Source of the DNA: Chitinophagaceae bacterium
GTDB lineage: Bacteria > Bacteroidota > Bacteroidia > Chitinophagales > UBA10324
NCBI GenBank assembly: GCA_016704325.1
Contig: JADJAG010000005.1
Location: 186,001 to 250,000, forward strand
DNA length: 64,000 bases
Direction of reading: 5' to 3'
Under the pieces are notes generated by a model. That model was not told where the DNA came from. It did not search any database and saw only the letters and a program-made list of their open reading frames with translations. Each line of letters begins with the position of its first letter. Position 1 is the stretch's first letter. The position numbers and the translations under genes were made by a program. Positions 45,127 through 54,078 of this stretch are shown piece by piece.

Positions 45127-45279
45127 CCAACCATTCAACAATTTAACCATTTAACCATTCAGCAATTCAACCATTCACCCCTCAAACAATCCACTTCTAA
45201 ACCACGCCTTAATCCAACCATTTAGCAATTTAACAATTTAACCATTCAGCAATTTAACCATTCAGCAATTTAACCATTC
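45127..45279. repeat. Octamer array abutting the rfaE2 stop codon
   Basis: About a dozen 8-bp units (aaccattt, agcaattt, aacaattt) occur with a 40-bp interruption. On the minus strand the array starts with TGGTTAAAT, so the rfaE2 stop codon (TAA) is part of the first repeat unit. Confidence 0.8.
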
Positions 45280-45755
45280 ATCCTCCCAATAATCCCCGAA
45301 GTAGAAAACCCCTCCAACAAATTTACCAGTTCAACATTTCCACCATAACTTTCTACAAGATCACTTCCTACCACGGTTGCTTTGGTGTAGTCGCCGCCTT
45401 TTACTAATACATCGGGGCGCAAAGAAGTAATTAGTTCAAGTGGTGTTTCTTCATTAAATAAAATCACGGCATCAGTAACAGTAAAAGAAGCCATGATTAA
45501 AGCGCGTGTAGCTTCATCCTGCAAAGGCCGCCCCGGCTTAAGTTGGCTTACAGAGGCATCTGTATTCAGACCAACAATCAGGACATCACCAAAGGACCGT
45601 GCCGTCGAGAGCAGATGGATATGGCCGGCATGAATCAGGTCAAAACAACCATTGGTAAAAACTATACGCTTGCTCTTTAAACGCCATACCGCTACCTGGC
45701 GTTTCAGTTCAGTCAGCGTCATTATCTTTTGCTGCACCACTTGAAGGTAGTTCAT
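45270..45755 (-). CDS. rfaE2: D-glycero-beta-D-manno-heptose-1-phosphate adenylyltransferase
   Basis: The 161-residue nucleotidyltransferase corresponds to the C-terminal half of HldE. Markers are FTNGCFDLIHAGHIHLLSTAR with the HxGH motif near residue 43, VGLNTDASVSQLKPGRP, and LVKGGDYTKATVVGSDLVESYGG near residue 118. It makes ADP-heptose for the lipopolysaccharide inner core. The separate kinase half is not in this window. The start overlaps the flippase stop by four bases (ATGA), giving translational coupling. The C-terminus ends inside the octamer array: the last codons (M-N-G-stop) match the repeat. Confidence 0.95.
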   Translation of the reverse strand: MNYLQVVQQKIMTLTELKRQVAVWRLKSKRIVFTNGCFDLIHAGHIHLLSTARSFGDVLIVGLNTDASVSQLKPGRPLQDEATRALIMASFTVTDAVILFNEETPLELITSLRPDVLVKGGDYTKATVVGSDLVESYGGNVELVNLLEGFSTSGIIGRMNG

Positions 45756-46762
45756 GGGGCTGTTTTTTTACGGTTATAGATCGGTAAGAAAATAAGAGAA
45801 AGCAACCCAAGGATTAACATGCCAAATACCTGCGTGGTATGATTAAGAATGGCATAGGCAAGGGCATCATCATTAGAAATGCTGTATAATAAAAGTGCTT
45901 GTGTTACAATGGCATGAAAAGTGCCGAAGCCGCCTTGTACCGGCGCTGCCCATCCAAAAGCCCCGAAGACCATTACAGCAAGCGCCGCATTCCAGCCAAG
46001 GGAAGAGGTAGCCGGAAAGCTGTAGAAACAAACCAATGACATCAGCAGGTACATAAACCAGATCAATCCGGTGTACAGGAGAAAGAGATTTCTGTTTTTT
46101 AATCTGCCGATAGTCTTAACGCCATCAACAAAACCACGAAGCATGTCCTTTAGCTTCAAATAATACTTGGAGTCTCTCAGGCGTACAATGAAAAACCAGA
46201 AAACAAAAAGCACTACAGCAAAGGATCCAATCACGATAACATAAAACAGCATTCCCTGTGAAAAAAGCATACTGGCTTTTTCGCTCATCGGGCTAAATAC
46301 ATAGGTATTCGCCATGCTGCTCATTTTTTCAAATTCAAGCAGCAAAATCAGAAAGAGTAAAAGAAAAATAGTGAGTACATCTATTACCCGTTCTACCACT
46401 ACTGTTCCGAACACTTTGTTCATCGGAATTTTTTCGTAGTTACTGAGCATGGCACTCCTCGATACTTCTCCTAATCGTGGAATGGCAAGGTTTGCCATAT
46501 AACCTACCATCAGTGATCCCAGCGTATTGAGCAATTTGGGTGAATACCCCATTGGGTGAATCAGCATATTCCAGCGCAACGATCTGAAGGTATTACTGAT
46601 GAGGCCGAATAGCAGGGCAAGAACAGGCCACCACCAGTTGGCGGACTCCAGCTTCCTCTTAATTTCTTCCAGGTTTTGGTTACGGATCACCAGCCAGAAG
46701 AGAAGTCCTCCGATTGCTGCGAACAAAAGAATACGAACTGCGGAAAATATTTTCTTTTTCAC
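45752..46762 (-). CDS. Flippase-like integral membrane protein (UPF0104 / LPG synthase TM domain)
   Basis: The 336-residue protein has about eight membrane segments. Markers are FGLISNTFRSLRWNMLIHPMGY near residue 55, LMVGYMANLAIPRLGEVSRSAML near 85 and VFGAFGWAAPVQGGFGTFHAIVTQALLLY near 275. These are the conserved RxLRW, N-x-x-xPxRxGE and P-x-x-GGxG-x-x-H/E motifs of the lysylphosphatidylglycerol-synthetase transmembrane domain family. Such proteins flip or transfer lipids, but the substrate is unknown. The start is GTG at 46762, overlapping the panD stop by one base. It is the middle gene of the set panD, flippase, rfaE2. Confidence 0.87.
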   Translation of the reverse strand: MKKKIFSAVRILLFAAIGGLLFWLVIRNQNLEEIKRKLESANWWWPVLALLFGLISNTFRSLRWNMLIHPMGYSPKLLNTLGSLMVGYMANLAIPRLGEVSRSAMLSNYEKIPMNKVFGTVVVERVIDVLTIFLLLFLILLLEFEKMSSMANTYVFSPMSEKASMLFSQGMLFYVIVIGSFAVVLFVFWFFIVRLRDSKYYLKLKDMLRGFVDGVKTIGRLKNRNLFLLYTGLIWFMYLLMSLVCFYSFPATSSLGWNAALAVMVFGAFGWAAPVQGGFGTFHAIVTQALLLYSISNDDALAYAILNHTTQVFGMLILGLLSLIFLPIYNRKKTAP

Positions 46763-47112
46763 TAAGGTTTCAATCGGTTCTGATCATTCGGGAAAACAAT
46801 AGCAGGCTTGAAAGATTTGGCCGCTTCAAAGTCCATACTGCCATAGGATATTATGATAACCAAATCACCCACCACTGCACGGCGGGCTGCGGGGCCATTG
46901 AGACAAATCACTCCGGTTCCGCGATTACCTTTGATTACATAGGTTTCAATCCGTTCCCCGTTATTTACATTAACGACCTGTACTTTTTCATTCTCAATCA
47001 GGTTACAGGCATCCATCAGGTCTTCATCAATCGTAATACTGCCTACATAGTCAATGTTGGCTTCCGTAACTCTTACCCGGTGTATCTTTGATTTAACTAC
47101 TTCAATCATCAT
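46762..47112 (-). CDS. panD: Aspartate 1-decarboxylase (pyruvoyl-dependent)
   Basis: The 116-residue protein has the family markers: KSKIHRVRVTEANIDYVGSITID, with the self-cleavage pair Gly24-Ser25 that yields the pyruvoyl cofactor; RIETYVIKGNRGTGVICLNGPAARRAVVGD; and the closing VIIISYG. It makes beta-alanine from aspartate for pantothenate. panC, the ligase that uses beta-alanine, is at 50712-51563 in the same window but not in this operon. A TATCTTTG -7 box lies just upstream of the start. Confidence 0.97.
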   Translation of the reverse strand: MMIEVVKSKIHRVRVTEANIDYVGSITIDEDLMDACNLIENEKVQVVNVNNGERIETYVIKGNRGTGVICLNGPAARRAVVGDLVIIISYGSMDFEAAKSFKPAIVFPNDQNRLKP

Positions 47113-47120
47113 AGCGGGCG

Positions 47121-47128
47121 CAAAGATA
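47121..47128 (-). promoter_or_regulatory. Promoter -7 box for the panD operon
   Basis: TATCTTTG on the minus strand lies 8 bp before the panD start codon. No clear -33 TTG was seen. Confidence 0.45.
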
Positions 47129-47164
47129 GGAATTGAAAATGGAACGGCTATTTGTCATGGGCAG

Positions 47165-47270
47165 CCGGTGTACGACAATTCGTTCATCTTGTAAAACAAT
47201 GGTTGGTGGGTTAAATTGCTGCGGTGAAGCCGATCACTTGTTATTCTGTAAACAATCCGGCTCTGCAAAT
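47165..47270. mobile_element. MITE-related fragment, copy H
   Basis: The fragment begins CCGGTGTACGACAATTCG. Its inverse matches the right end and neighbouring interior of copy B (GCGGtGAAGCCGATcACTTG, ATTCTGTAA). No second terminal repeat or target duplication was found, so it is a truncated or decayed relative. The rest of the 47113-47428 gap shows nothing else. Confidence 0.55.
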
Positions 47271-47428
47271 TTTGCGTCCTTAGTGTGCTGCTTTTTTGTA
47301 CCTTCAATCGGTAATGTCTAAATTACGAATGATTAAAAGTTAGTATAGCCTGGTTTTACAAAACATAAAATCAGGTTTATACAAATCATATAGCAAGAAA
47401 CTTACCTGTTAATTGAAAATTCAGCATC

Positions 47429-49165
47429 ATGAAAGTAAATAGCAGCAGCAACGAAGCACTAAAATCCGTCTTGAGTAAACCTGTGGAGTATCACTCTCAA
47501 TCTAATGTGCTGTTCAGATATCGCTCTGTCTGGTTAGCAGTTTTTGTTGCGATTAATTTGCCTTTACAAATTATTGCACAAAATGTGCTCATCATCGAAA
47601 GCCAATCCAACAACACCGGGCATGTGATGGATGTAGTATGGCAATCAACAGCCGGCAATATGGGGTTGACTGCAACAATCGGAGCACAGTCTGAGTTGCT
47701 TGATACCAATTTTTTCGCAGGAACGGATGCCTTGATCATTTCGTCCGGAGTTATTATACTCTCGAACGCCCAGATAAATACCATCACAGAATTTATGAAA
47801 AGCGGCAAAAGTATTTATCTGCAGGGAGAGTATGATTGCAGTATTTACAACACCAACACGTTGTTTGAATCCTTGGTAAACAATAATGGCGGCGTATTTG
47901 ACCTCAATGGTACTATAGCAGGTACTCTTGCTCCTATGAATGTGATGGGAGCATTGGCAAGCACACCAAATGGGGTGAGTCCGTTAAGTTATTTCTGGTA
48001 TGGCTGCAGGGGTAATGCCTGCGCTAATGTGGAACCTTTCCTTGAGTTTAATAATGACTATTTCGGTTTCATCTTTTGTCCGCCTGACAGTGATTATGGT
48101 CGTGTTGTTTATACCACCGATCAGGATTGGGTGAACCAATCCACCAGTATTCCATTATTGGAGAATATCTTAACCCTGATTACCGAAAACACCTATCAAT
48201 GTTCAGGTCAGAGTTTTTTTAGTGTTGATTTAGGAGCCGATACCACCATTTGTGAGGATTCTACCTATGTGCTAAATGGAGGACCTGCCGGTTTTTCGCA
48301 TCTATGGTCAACAGGAGCCACAGGAGGAAGTATAACAGTTGACGCTGCCGGAGTGTATTGGGTCACCATCAGTAATGGTAGTTGTTCCGTGAGTGATACA
48401 GTAGTTATAACAGAAGTTCCCTGTAATACCAGTGCTGTTTCTTTTAACGCTTCCGATACGGTATTGTGTGAGAAATTCTGTATCAATTTTTTTGATAACT
48501 CTTCGAATAGCCCCACTGCATGGCAATGGACTTTTGAAGGTGCTGTGCCGGCATCTGCTACTGTTGCAGATCCTGCAAATGTATGTTACGATTTGCCCGG
48601 TGTATATGATGTGACGCTGATCACAACAAGTGCCAATGGAAATGATACCCTCTACCTTCCGGATTACATTACGGTAAATGCAACACCTCCTTTTCCAACT
48701 ATCACTCAGAATGGAAATACACTTACTTCCAGCCCGGCTGATTTTTACCAATGGCAATTCAACATAGTTGATATTCCAGGAGCCACGAATCAATCCTATA
48801 CCATGACGCAATCAGGATTATACACCGTGATTGTGTTTGATCAAAATGGATGCAAGAATTCTGAGACGGATAATTTTATCGTTACCGGTATTGAGGAGGA
48901 GTATTTTGAAGAGGAAATATTGATCTATCCGAACCCTTCTTCAGGAACTTTCATTATCGAATGGCCTAAAAAGGCCGGTGTGGATGATCTTTCACTAATA
49001 GTGATGAATGCACTTGGGCAAGTAGTTTTCTCATCCGTTGAAAAATTTTCACCCATGCATTCAAAATGGCAAATCAATTTGGGTACTTGTACTCCGGGTA
49101 TCTATTGTATTAAACTTAGTACCTCAACCAACCTGATGAAAAAGAAGATAGTGATTGCTGATTAG
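47429..49165 (+). CDS. Secreted T9SS protein with PKD-like domain (first of two)
   Basis: The 578-residue protein has a long N-terminus with its hydrophobic signal segment at about residues 34-50 (VWLAVFVAINLPLQIIAQ). The mature N-terminal half (about 52-270) is a ThuA/DUF4350-like stretch (NVLIIESQSNNTGHVMDVVW, then GTDALIISSGVIILSNAQI). A repeated Ig/PKD-like domain follows (LCEKFCINFFDNSS, AWQWTFEG, GVYDVTLITTSANGNDT). A type A T9SS domain ends it (IYPNPSSGTFIIEW, GIYCIKLST, KKIVIAD). It should be exported to the cell surface. The C-terminal part is a close paralogue of the next gene. Confidence 0.83.
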   Translation: MKVNSSSNEALKSVLSKPVEYHSQSNVLFRYRSVWLAVFVAINLPLQIIAQNVLIIESQSNNTGHVMDVVWQSTAGNMGLTATIGAQSELLDTNFFAGTDALIISSGVIILSNAQINTITEFMKSGKSIYLQGEYDCSIYNTNTLFESLVNNNGGVFDLNGTIAGTLAPMNVMGALASTPNGVSPLSYFWYGCRGNACANVEPFLEFNNDYFGFIFCPPDSDYGRVVYTTDQDWVNQSTSIPLLENILTLITENTYQCSGQSFFSVDLGADTTICEDSTYVLNGGPAGFSHLWSTGATGGSITVDAAGVYWVTISNGSCSVSDTVVITEVPCNTSAVSFNASDTVLCEKFCINFFDNSSNSPTAWQWTFEGAVPASATVADPANVCYDLPGVYDVTLITTSANGNDTLYLPDYITVNATPPFPTITQNGNTLTSSPADFYQWQFNIVDIPGATNQSYTMTQSGLYTVIVFDQNGCKNSETDNFIVTGIEEEYFEEEILIYPNPSSGTFIIEWPKKAGVDDLSLIVMNALGQVVFSSVEKFSPMHSKWQINLGTCTPGIYCIKLSTSTNLMKKKIVIAD

Positions 49166-49327
49166 TCATTGCAGTCAATTGCGAACGATGTAATTTTTGA
49201 TGACGTTTAATCCATCAGACTGTTCTATCGAATATGGTTGTGCTTGAAATCAAAAGTAGCAGGTTTTGTTAGAGCAGCAAAAGTCATTTTTTTTTGAACA
49301 TTTCGGAACCACTGATGTTTTCGGGAA

Positions 49328-50671
49328 ATGCTCCGTTATATACTCTTACTTCTTTTGGCAACCTGCAACATGGTGCCAGCAGCTTCGCAGCCTGCCTATT
49401 ATTATTACAATCCCGTAAATGCCGGTGTAAACAATTACTTCTTTAATAATGCTACGAGTAAAAAATTTCTTTTCATATTAACACAATCCGAATTGTCTTC
49501 TGCCGGATTTACGGGCGCAACATCACTTAGTTCTATTTGGCTGAAATCGAATATACCGGCTAACCTTACAATCGAAAATTTCAGGATTACGGTAGGACAT
49601 TCTAACCTGGTGACTCCTGTAAATACTTTTGCCGATAATTTTAATAGCGGGACTGCTGTTATTGTTTTGGATGAACCGACTTATAATTATGCAGTAGCGG
49701 CAGGGCCCTGGAATGATCCACCTGCAGGTTGGTCAGAAATTCCGTTGTCTGTTCCTTTTACATACAACTATACCGATAACCTGGTATTGCAATTTGAATT
49801 TATGGATGTTAACTTTCCCGTTCCTTTCTATGCCGGTAATGGAGGCATCCCGATTACGATTTTAACAGAGATCGATGGGGGAGCAGTTTCAACCTCTTCC
49901 ACCTCCCGGATGATGATTGGTTTTAGTACAGGAGCCATGTCACCGATTGCGCTGGCCGCATCAGATTCGGCAGTATGTGAAAAATTCTGCATTAACTTCT
50001 CCGATGTTTCAACAAATAACCCTGCGTCCTGGCAATGGACTTTCGAAGGCGGTTTCCCGGCAACATCATCGGAACAGTCACCATTGAATATCTGCTATGC
50101 TTCTCCCGGAGTGTTTGATGTAACGCTGGTTACCTCATCCATCGATGGAAATGATACAATAGTAATGGAAGACTTCATCACCGTTTTTGCAACACCCGGT
50201 TTCCCTGTTATTACGCAGGATGGAAACCTGCTTACCTGCAACAGTTTTGAAAGCTATCAATGGCAATTTAATGCAGTCGATATTCCGGGTGCAACAAACG
50301 CAACATTTACTGCAACAGCGTCGGGATTATACACAGTGATTGCCGGAGATGTAAATGGCTGCAAAAATTCGGCTACGATAAACGTGCTTTTAACCGGTAT
50401 AAAAGAGCCTGTCGAACCGGGAAGTTTCAGTGTTTATCCAAACCCTTCGGGCGGAATTTTTAGAATTTATTTCTTAAAAGAAGATTTGTCCGGTACGGTG
50501 CAAATAGCGCTTAAGAATACTTTTGGTGAGACGGTGGCAGCATGGGCAGAAGTTGCTTCCGCTATCAATGGAAAAGAATTAGCTGTTCATAATACCGCTA
50601 CGGGAATTTACCTGCTTGAAGTAAAAAATGGTGATCAAATACACCGGAAAAAGATCATCATCATAAAATAA
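49328..50671 (+). CDS. Secreted T9SS protein with PKD-like domain (second of two)
   Basis: The 447-residue protein has a signal peptide (residues 1-19, ending PAAS-Q). A different N-terminal domain spans about 25-210 and is beta-rich (YNPVNAGVNNYFFNNATSKKFLF). The C-terminal 240 residues resemble the preceding gene closely: VCEKFCINFSDVSTNNPASWQWTFEGG, GVFDVTLVTSSIDGNDT, SYQWQFNAVDIPGAT, DVNGCKNS. A type A T9SS sorting domain closes it (VYPNPSGGIFRIYF, GIYLLEVKNG, RKKIIIIK). The function of the N-terminal domain is unknown. Confidence 0.83.
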   Translation: MLRYILLLLLATCNMVPAASQPAYYYYNPVNAGVNNYFFNNATSKKFLFILTQSELSSAGFTGATSLSSIWLKSNIPANLTIENFRITVGHSNLVTPVNTFADNFNSGTAVIVLDEPTYNYAVAAGPWNDPPAGWSEIPLSVPFTYNYTDNLVLQFEFMDVNFPVPFYAGNGGIPITILTEIDGGAVSTSSTSRMMIGFSTGAMSPIALAASDSAVCEKFCINFSDVSTNNPASWQWTFEGGFPATSSEQSPLNICYASPGVFDVTLVTSSIDGNDTIVMEDFITVFATPGFPVITQDGNLLTCNSFESYQWQFNAVDIPGATNATFTATASGLYTVIAGDVNGCKNSATINVLLTGIKEPVEPGSFSVYPNPSGGIFRIYFLKEDLSGTVQIALKNTFGETVAAWAEVASAINGKELAVHNTATGIYLLEVKNGDQIHRKKIIIIK

Positions 50672-50711
50672 GGGCCAATGCAATTCTTTTGAGTAGCAGA
50701 TAATCCGCCCA

Positions 50712-51563
50712 CTATTTTATCAGCATGTTATCTAACAAACGCACACCGGAAAGCATTACAGCCGTAACAGCTACTATATGTTCTGCATCGCGCCAGTCAT
50801 TAACTGATTGAAAAGAGCCGGTATCACAAAATTCCAGGTAATCAACGCTGGCATTGGGGATTGACTCAATATGCTTTATACAGATAGCTTGTAGTTCCGA
50901 TGGTGCATAAAGCTGATAATTTGCTGCTGCAAATTGGAGTGATTGAAAGATAATGCAAGCTTTCTCAAGGTTTGAAGCGTCAAGCCTGATATTTCTCGAG
51001 CTCATTGCAAGCCCGTTTTCTTCTCTCAGGATGGGGCAGATCACGATATGTGTAGACCGCCCGGTATGTGCAACCAGCCACTCCAGCACTTTAACCTGTT
51101 GAAAATCCTTCTGTCCCAGGTACAAGTTATCAGGATTAACAATGGACAATAGCCGGTCAACTACATTGGCAACCCCCTGGAAATGACCCGGCCTGGATCG
51201 TCCTTCCAAAAAATGTTCGAGGTGCCCCAGATCATACCGGTGCAAATGAAGCAGTCCTTCCCGGGGATAAATATCTTCGACGGAAGGCAACAACAACACA
51301 TCACAACCTGCCAGGGTAAGCAGTTCAATATCTCTCTCAATGGGACGCGGGTAGCGTTCCAGGTCACCGGGATCGTTGAATTGTGCCGGATTCACAAAAA
51401 TACTGCATACCACCAGGTTGTTTTCCGCCTTCGCTTTTTCGACCAGGGATAGATGTCCGGCATGCAATGCGCCCATGGTTGGAACAAATCCAATGGACTT
51501 ACCACTCATTCTTCTACCGTTCAAAAAATCGCTGGCAGCCGCAGCTTTCCTAAAAAGGATCAA
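50712..51563 (-). CDS. panC: Pantoate--beta-alanine ligase
   Basis: The 283-residue protein shows IGFVPTMGALHAGHLSLVEKAK near residues 25-46 with the HxGH motif, VCSIFVNPAQFNDPGDLERYPR, the pantoate-site VDRLLSIVNPDNLYLGQKDFQQ near residue 130, and the KMSKS-equivalent ENGLAMSSRNIRLD near residue 185. It joins pantoate and beta-alanine with ATP to make pantothenate. The start is TTG at 51563, with no in-frame ATG upstream. It is divergent from the glycogen-synthase-like gene, which has a promoter in the shared 230-bp gap. PanD, source of beta-alanine, is at 46762. Confidence 0.96.
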   Translation of the reverse strand: MILFRKAAAASDFLNGRRMSGKSIGFVPTMGALHAGHLSLVEKAKAENNLVVCSIFVNPAQFNDPGDLERYPRPIERDIELLTLAGCDVLLLPSVEDIYPREGLLHLHRYDLGHLEHFLEGRSRPGHFQGVANVVDRLLSIVNPDNLYLGQKDFQQVKVLEWLVAHTGRSTHIVICPILREENGLAMSSRNIRLDASNLEKACIIFQSLQFAAANYQLYAPSELQAICIKHIESIPNASVDYLEFCDTGSFQSVNDWRDAEHIVAVTAVMLSGVRLLDNMLIK

Positions 51564-51703
51564 TACTTTTATTTTGATGGGGGTGAAAGATAGAAAAAGT
51601 AGTCAGCATAGCTATAATCCAATCATTTGATCCGTTTTCCACTAGAAATACATTCAAAAATGAACACAATTAGTCACTGCAGGCGATTCCAAAATCCGGA
51701 GTT

Positions 51704-51737
51704 TTGGAAAAGCTCAGGTTTTTTTTTAGTATCTTTG
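51704..51737 (+). promoter_or_regulatory. Promoter for the GT5-like gene
   Basis: TATCTTTG at 51730-51737 matches the TAnnTTTG -7 consensus. TTG at 51704-51706 is a possible -33 element with 23 bp between. The coding start is 57 bp downstream. Confidence 0.55.
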
Positions 51738-51793
51738 CACACTGATTTTTTCGAGGTAGCCCTAGAACCTCACTCCAAATTGAAAATTCCCAG

Positions 51794-52609
51794 ATGAGCA
51801 AAAAAAGAGTACTGATCATCACGCAGGAAATGAAACCCTACCTGGTGCTGTCAGAAATGGCACGCATCACTAACCTTTTACCCGTTCATTTACTGAACCA
51901 GGGTATGGAAATCCGGGTGCTGATGCCTAAGTTTGGTAGCATCAATGAGCGCAGGCACCGGTTACATGAGGTGGTCAGGCTTTCAGGCATGAACATTATA
52001 ATTGACGACGACGATTTTCCGCTCATCATAAAAGTCGCTTCGCTACCCGGCGCACGGTTACAAGTGTACTTTCTTGATAATGAAGACTTTTTCAAGCGTA
52101 AATATGACTTTACCGATGAGCATCATAAGTTTTATGATGACAATGCAGAACGGATGATTTTCTTCTGTAAAGGTGCCCTGGAAACGGTCAAGAAATGGGG
52201 CTGGCCTCCGGATATCATCCATTGTCATGGCTGGATGACCAGCCTGGTTCCCATGTATATTAAAACGGTGTATAAAAAAGAACCGGTGTTTCACAATGCG
52301 AAGGTGGTCTACTCCGTTTATGATAATCCTTTTGAAGGCAGTTTGGCTAAATCATTTAATTCCAAGGCACTGATTCACAAGGATATTAAAGATTCGGACT
52401 TTGAATACTATAAGAAGGGAGACTTCACCGGCCTTAATAAGGGAGGGATTGCACATTCAGATGCCATTATTATGGGAGATCAGAAGATTGACAAGACATT
52501 GAAAACATTTACGAAGGCGCAGAAGAATAAGCCGATCCTTGAATTTGTGAATGGCGAAGCATTTCCTGCTACTTACCAGGAATTCTATGAATCACTCAAT
52601 AAAAAATAA
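51794..52609 (+). CDS. Glycogen/starch synthase-like protein, GT5 N-terminal domain only
   Basis: The 271-residue protein is the N-terminal Rossmann domain of a GT5 synthase: KKRVLIITQEMKPYLVLSEMARITNLLPVHLLNQGMEIRVLMPKFG is split over residues 3-50, then VYFLDNEDFFKRK, then WPPDIIHCHGWMTSLVPMYIKTVY near residue 138. It stops after this domain; a full GlgA has a second, UDP/ADP-glucose-binding domain of about 200 residues. The short form is conserved in Bacteroidota next to DUF4270 and glmS. Catalysis by the half enzyme is doubtful, so a regulatory role is possible. It starts an apparent operon glycogen-synthase-like, DUF4270, glmS. Confidence 0.87.
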   Translation: MSKKRVLIITQEMKPYLVLSEMARITNLLPVHLLNQGMEIRVLMPKFGSINERRHRLHEVVRLSGMNIIIDDDDFPLIIKVASLPGARLQVYFLDNEDFFKRKYDFTDEHHKFYDDNAERMIFFCKGALETVKKWGWPPDIIHCHGWMTSLVPMYIKTVYKKEPVFHNAKVVYSVYDNPFEGSLAKSFNSKALIHKDIKDSDFEYYKKGDFTGLNKGGIAHSDAIIMGDQKIDKTLKTFTKAQKNKPILEFVNGEAFPATYQEFYESLNKK

Positions 52610-52710
52610 CCTGGCTTACAAAAGAGTTTCCTGGAGTGGAATGCTCTTTTCAACATCCACTTATTGAAAGCTATGTTTTGTTTCTTTCACGTTAATTATC
52701 GCACCGGCCT

Positions 52711-54054
52711 ATGATATACAGGAAATTAGGAGGGTATTTCCTGCTGGCTGCACTCGCATTAGGTTCCTGTAAGAAATCAACAGAGATCGGTATTGGCATT
52801 TTGCCCGCCAGCTCTGATATCAATGCCATTTTCACCGATACTTTTAAGATTGTTACCACTTCCCTGAAGCAAGATTCACTTGTTACCAGCAACCAGTTCT
52901 ACAGCCTGTTGGGAAATATGTATGATCCTGTATTTGGGAAATCGTATGCTGCAATTTTTACAGAGTTCCTGTTGCCGACTACTGCAATTGATCTCGGTGA
53001 TCCGGATACTTTGTTTCTTGATTCTGTGGTATTAACCATGGCCTATTTTAAAACCTATGGTTATGAAGATGTTCCGCAATCTTTTTCAGTGTATGAAGTG
53101 CTGGAAAAAATGAGCCCGGAACCGGAAGATGGTTATTATTCTAACAGGTCTTTTGCAACATCATCAGAATTGTTGGGAAGAAAGCAGTTATTGGTGCCGA
53201 ATTTAACGGATACCATTAATGTATTGGGTTCCTCCTTTCCACCGCATATGCGTATCCGCCTTTCAGACCGGTTCGGACAAGACCTGCTAAATCAATCCGG
53301 TGAAGCTACGCTGGCAACGGATTCAGCATTTAAAGAATACTTCAAAGGCTTGTTGATTGCTCCGGATACTTTAGCAACTCCTTATGCAGCAAATATTATT
53401 TACCTGGCTATGCTTTCAGGTACATCAGGTTTGCGGCTTTATTGGCATACACCCACAAAGACAGGACTTAATCTCAGCTTCCCGATCACTACCGATGAAT
53501 CCAGGACGAACTACTTCAAGCATACCTATACAGGGTCGCTGGTTGCAGATCACCTGATGTCGGAGACAGGTGATGGTGATAGCCTGCTATTTGTGCAATC
53601 TATGGCCGGTATCAGAACCAGGGTAACGATTCCCAACCTGTTAAATCTCAATAACGTAATTATTAATAAGGCGGAACTGGTGATCTCTCAACGACTGGAT
53701 GCGAACCGTGCAGACAGCATTTTTACACCTCCTGTTCAGTTGTTGATCGTTACGCTCGATAGTGCCGGAAAGGTGAAGTCTATTCCGGACAATGATGATT
53801 TTAACGAAGCATTTCCGTCTTATGGAGGAAACAGGCTTCAGTATGGGATTTTACCGGGAGATACCGTGGCGCAGTATAAATTCAATATTTCACAACAGGT
53901 GCAGCTGCTGATTGACGGCAACATTACAGACTATGGATTGTTCCTGATTAATAACAGTGCGCAGGAAACTGCAGACCGGCTGATGGCAGGCGGTGGTAAC
54001 AGGTCAGATGCTTATCAGGTTAAGCTAAACATCATTTACACTCCAATAGAGTAA
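52711..54054 (+). CDS. DUF4270 lipoprotein
   Basis: The 447-residue protein has a signal peptide with lipobox ending LALGSC (cysteine near residue 20) followed by KKSTEIGIGILP. The DUF4270 pattern follows: DTFKIVTTSLKQDSLVTSNQFYSLLGNMYDPVFGKSYA, LFLDSVVLTMAYFKTYGYEDVPQSFSVYE, then LNNVIINKAELVI. The family is widespread in Bacteroidota and its function is unknown. The order GT5-like gene, DUF4270, glmS is conserved in the phylum, which hints at envelope or amino-sugar supply. Confidence 0.9.
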   Translation: MIYRKLGGYFLLAALALGSCKKSTEIGIGILPASSDINAIFTDTFKIVTTSLKQDSLVTSNQFYSLLGNMYDPVFGKSYAAIFTEFLLPTTAIDLGDPDTLFLDSVVLTMAYFKTYGYEDVPQSFSVYEVLEKMSPEPEDGYYSNRSFATSSELLGRKQLLVPNLTDTINVLGSSFPPHMRIRLSDRFGQDLLNQSGEATLATDSAFKEYFKGLLIAPDTLATPYAANIIYLAMLSGTSGLRLYWHTPTKTGLNLSFPITTDESRTNYFKHTYTGSLVADHLMSETGDGDSLLFVQSMAGIRTRVTIPNLLNLNNVIINKAELVISQRLDANRADSIFTPPVQLLIVTLDSAGKVKSIPDNDDFNEAFPSYGGNRLQYGILPGDTVAQYKFNISQQVQLLIDGNITDYGLFLINNSAQETADRLMAGGGNRSDAYQVKLNIIYTPIE

Positions 54055-54078
54055 CGTTCTAAAACAAATCTATACGGC

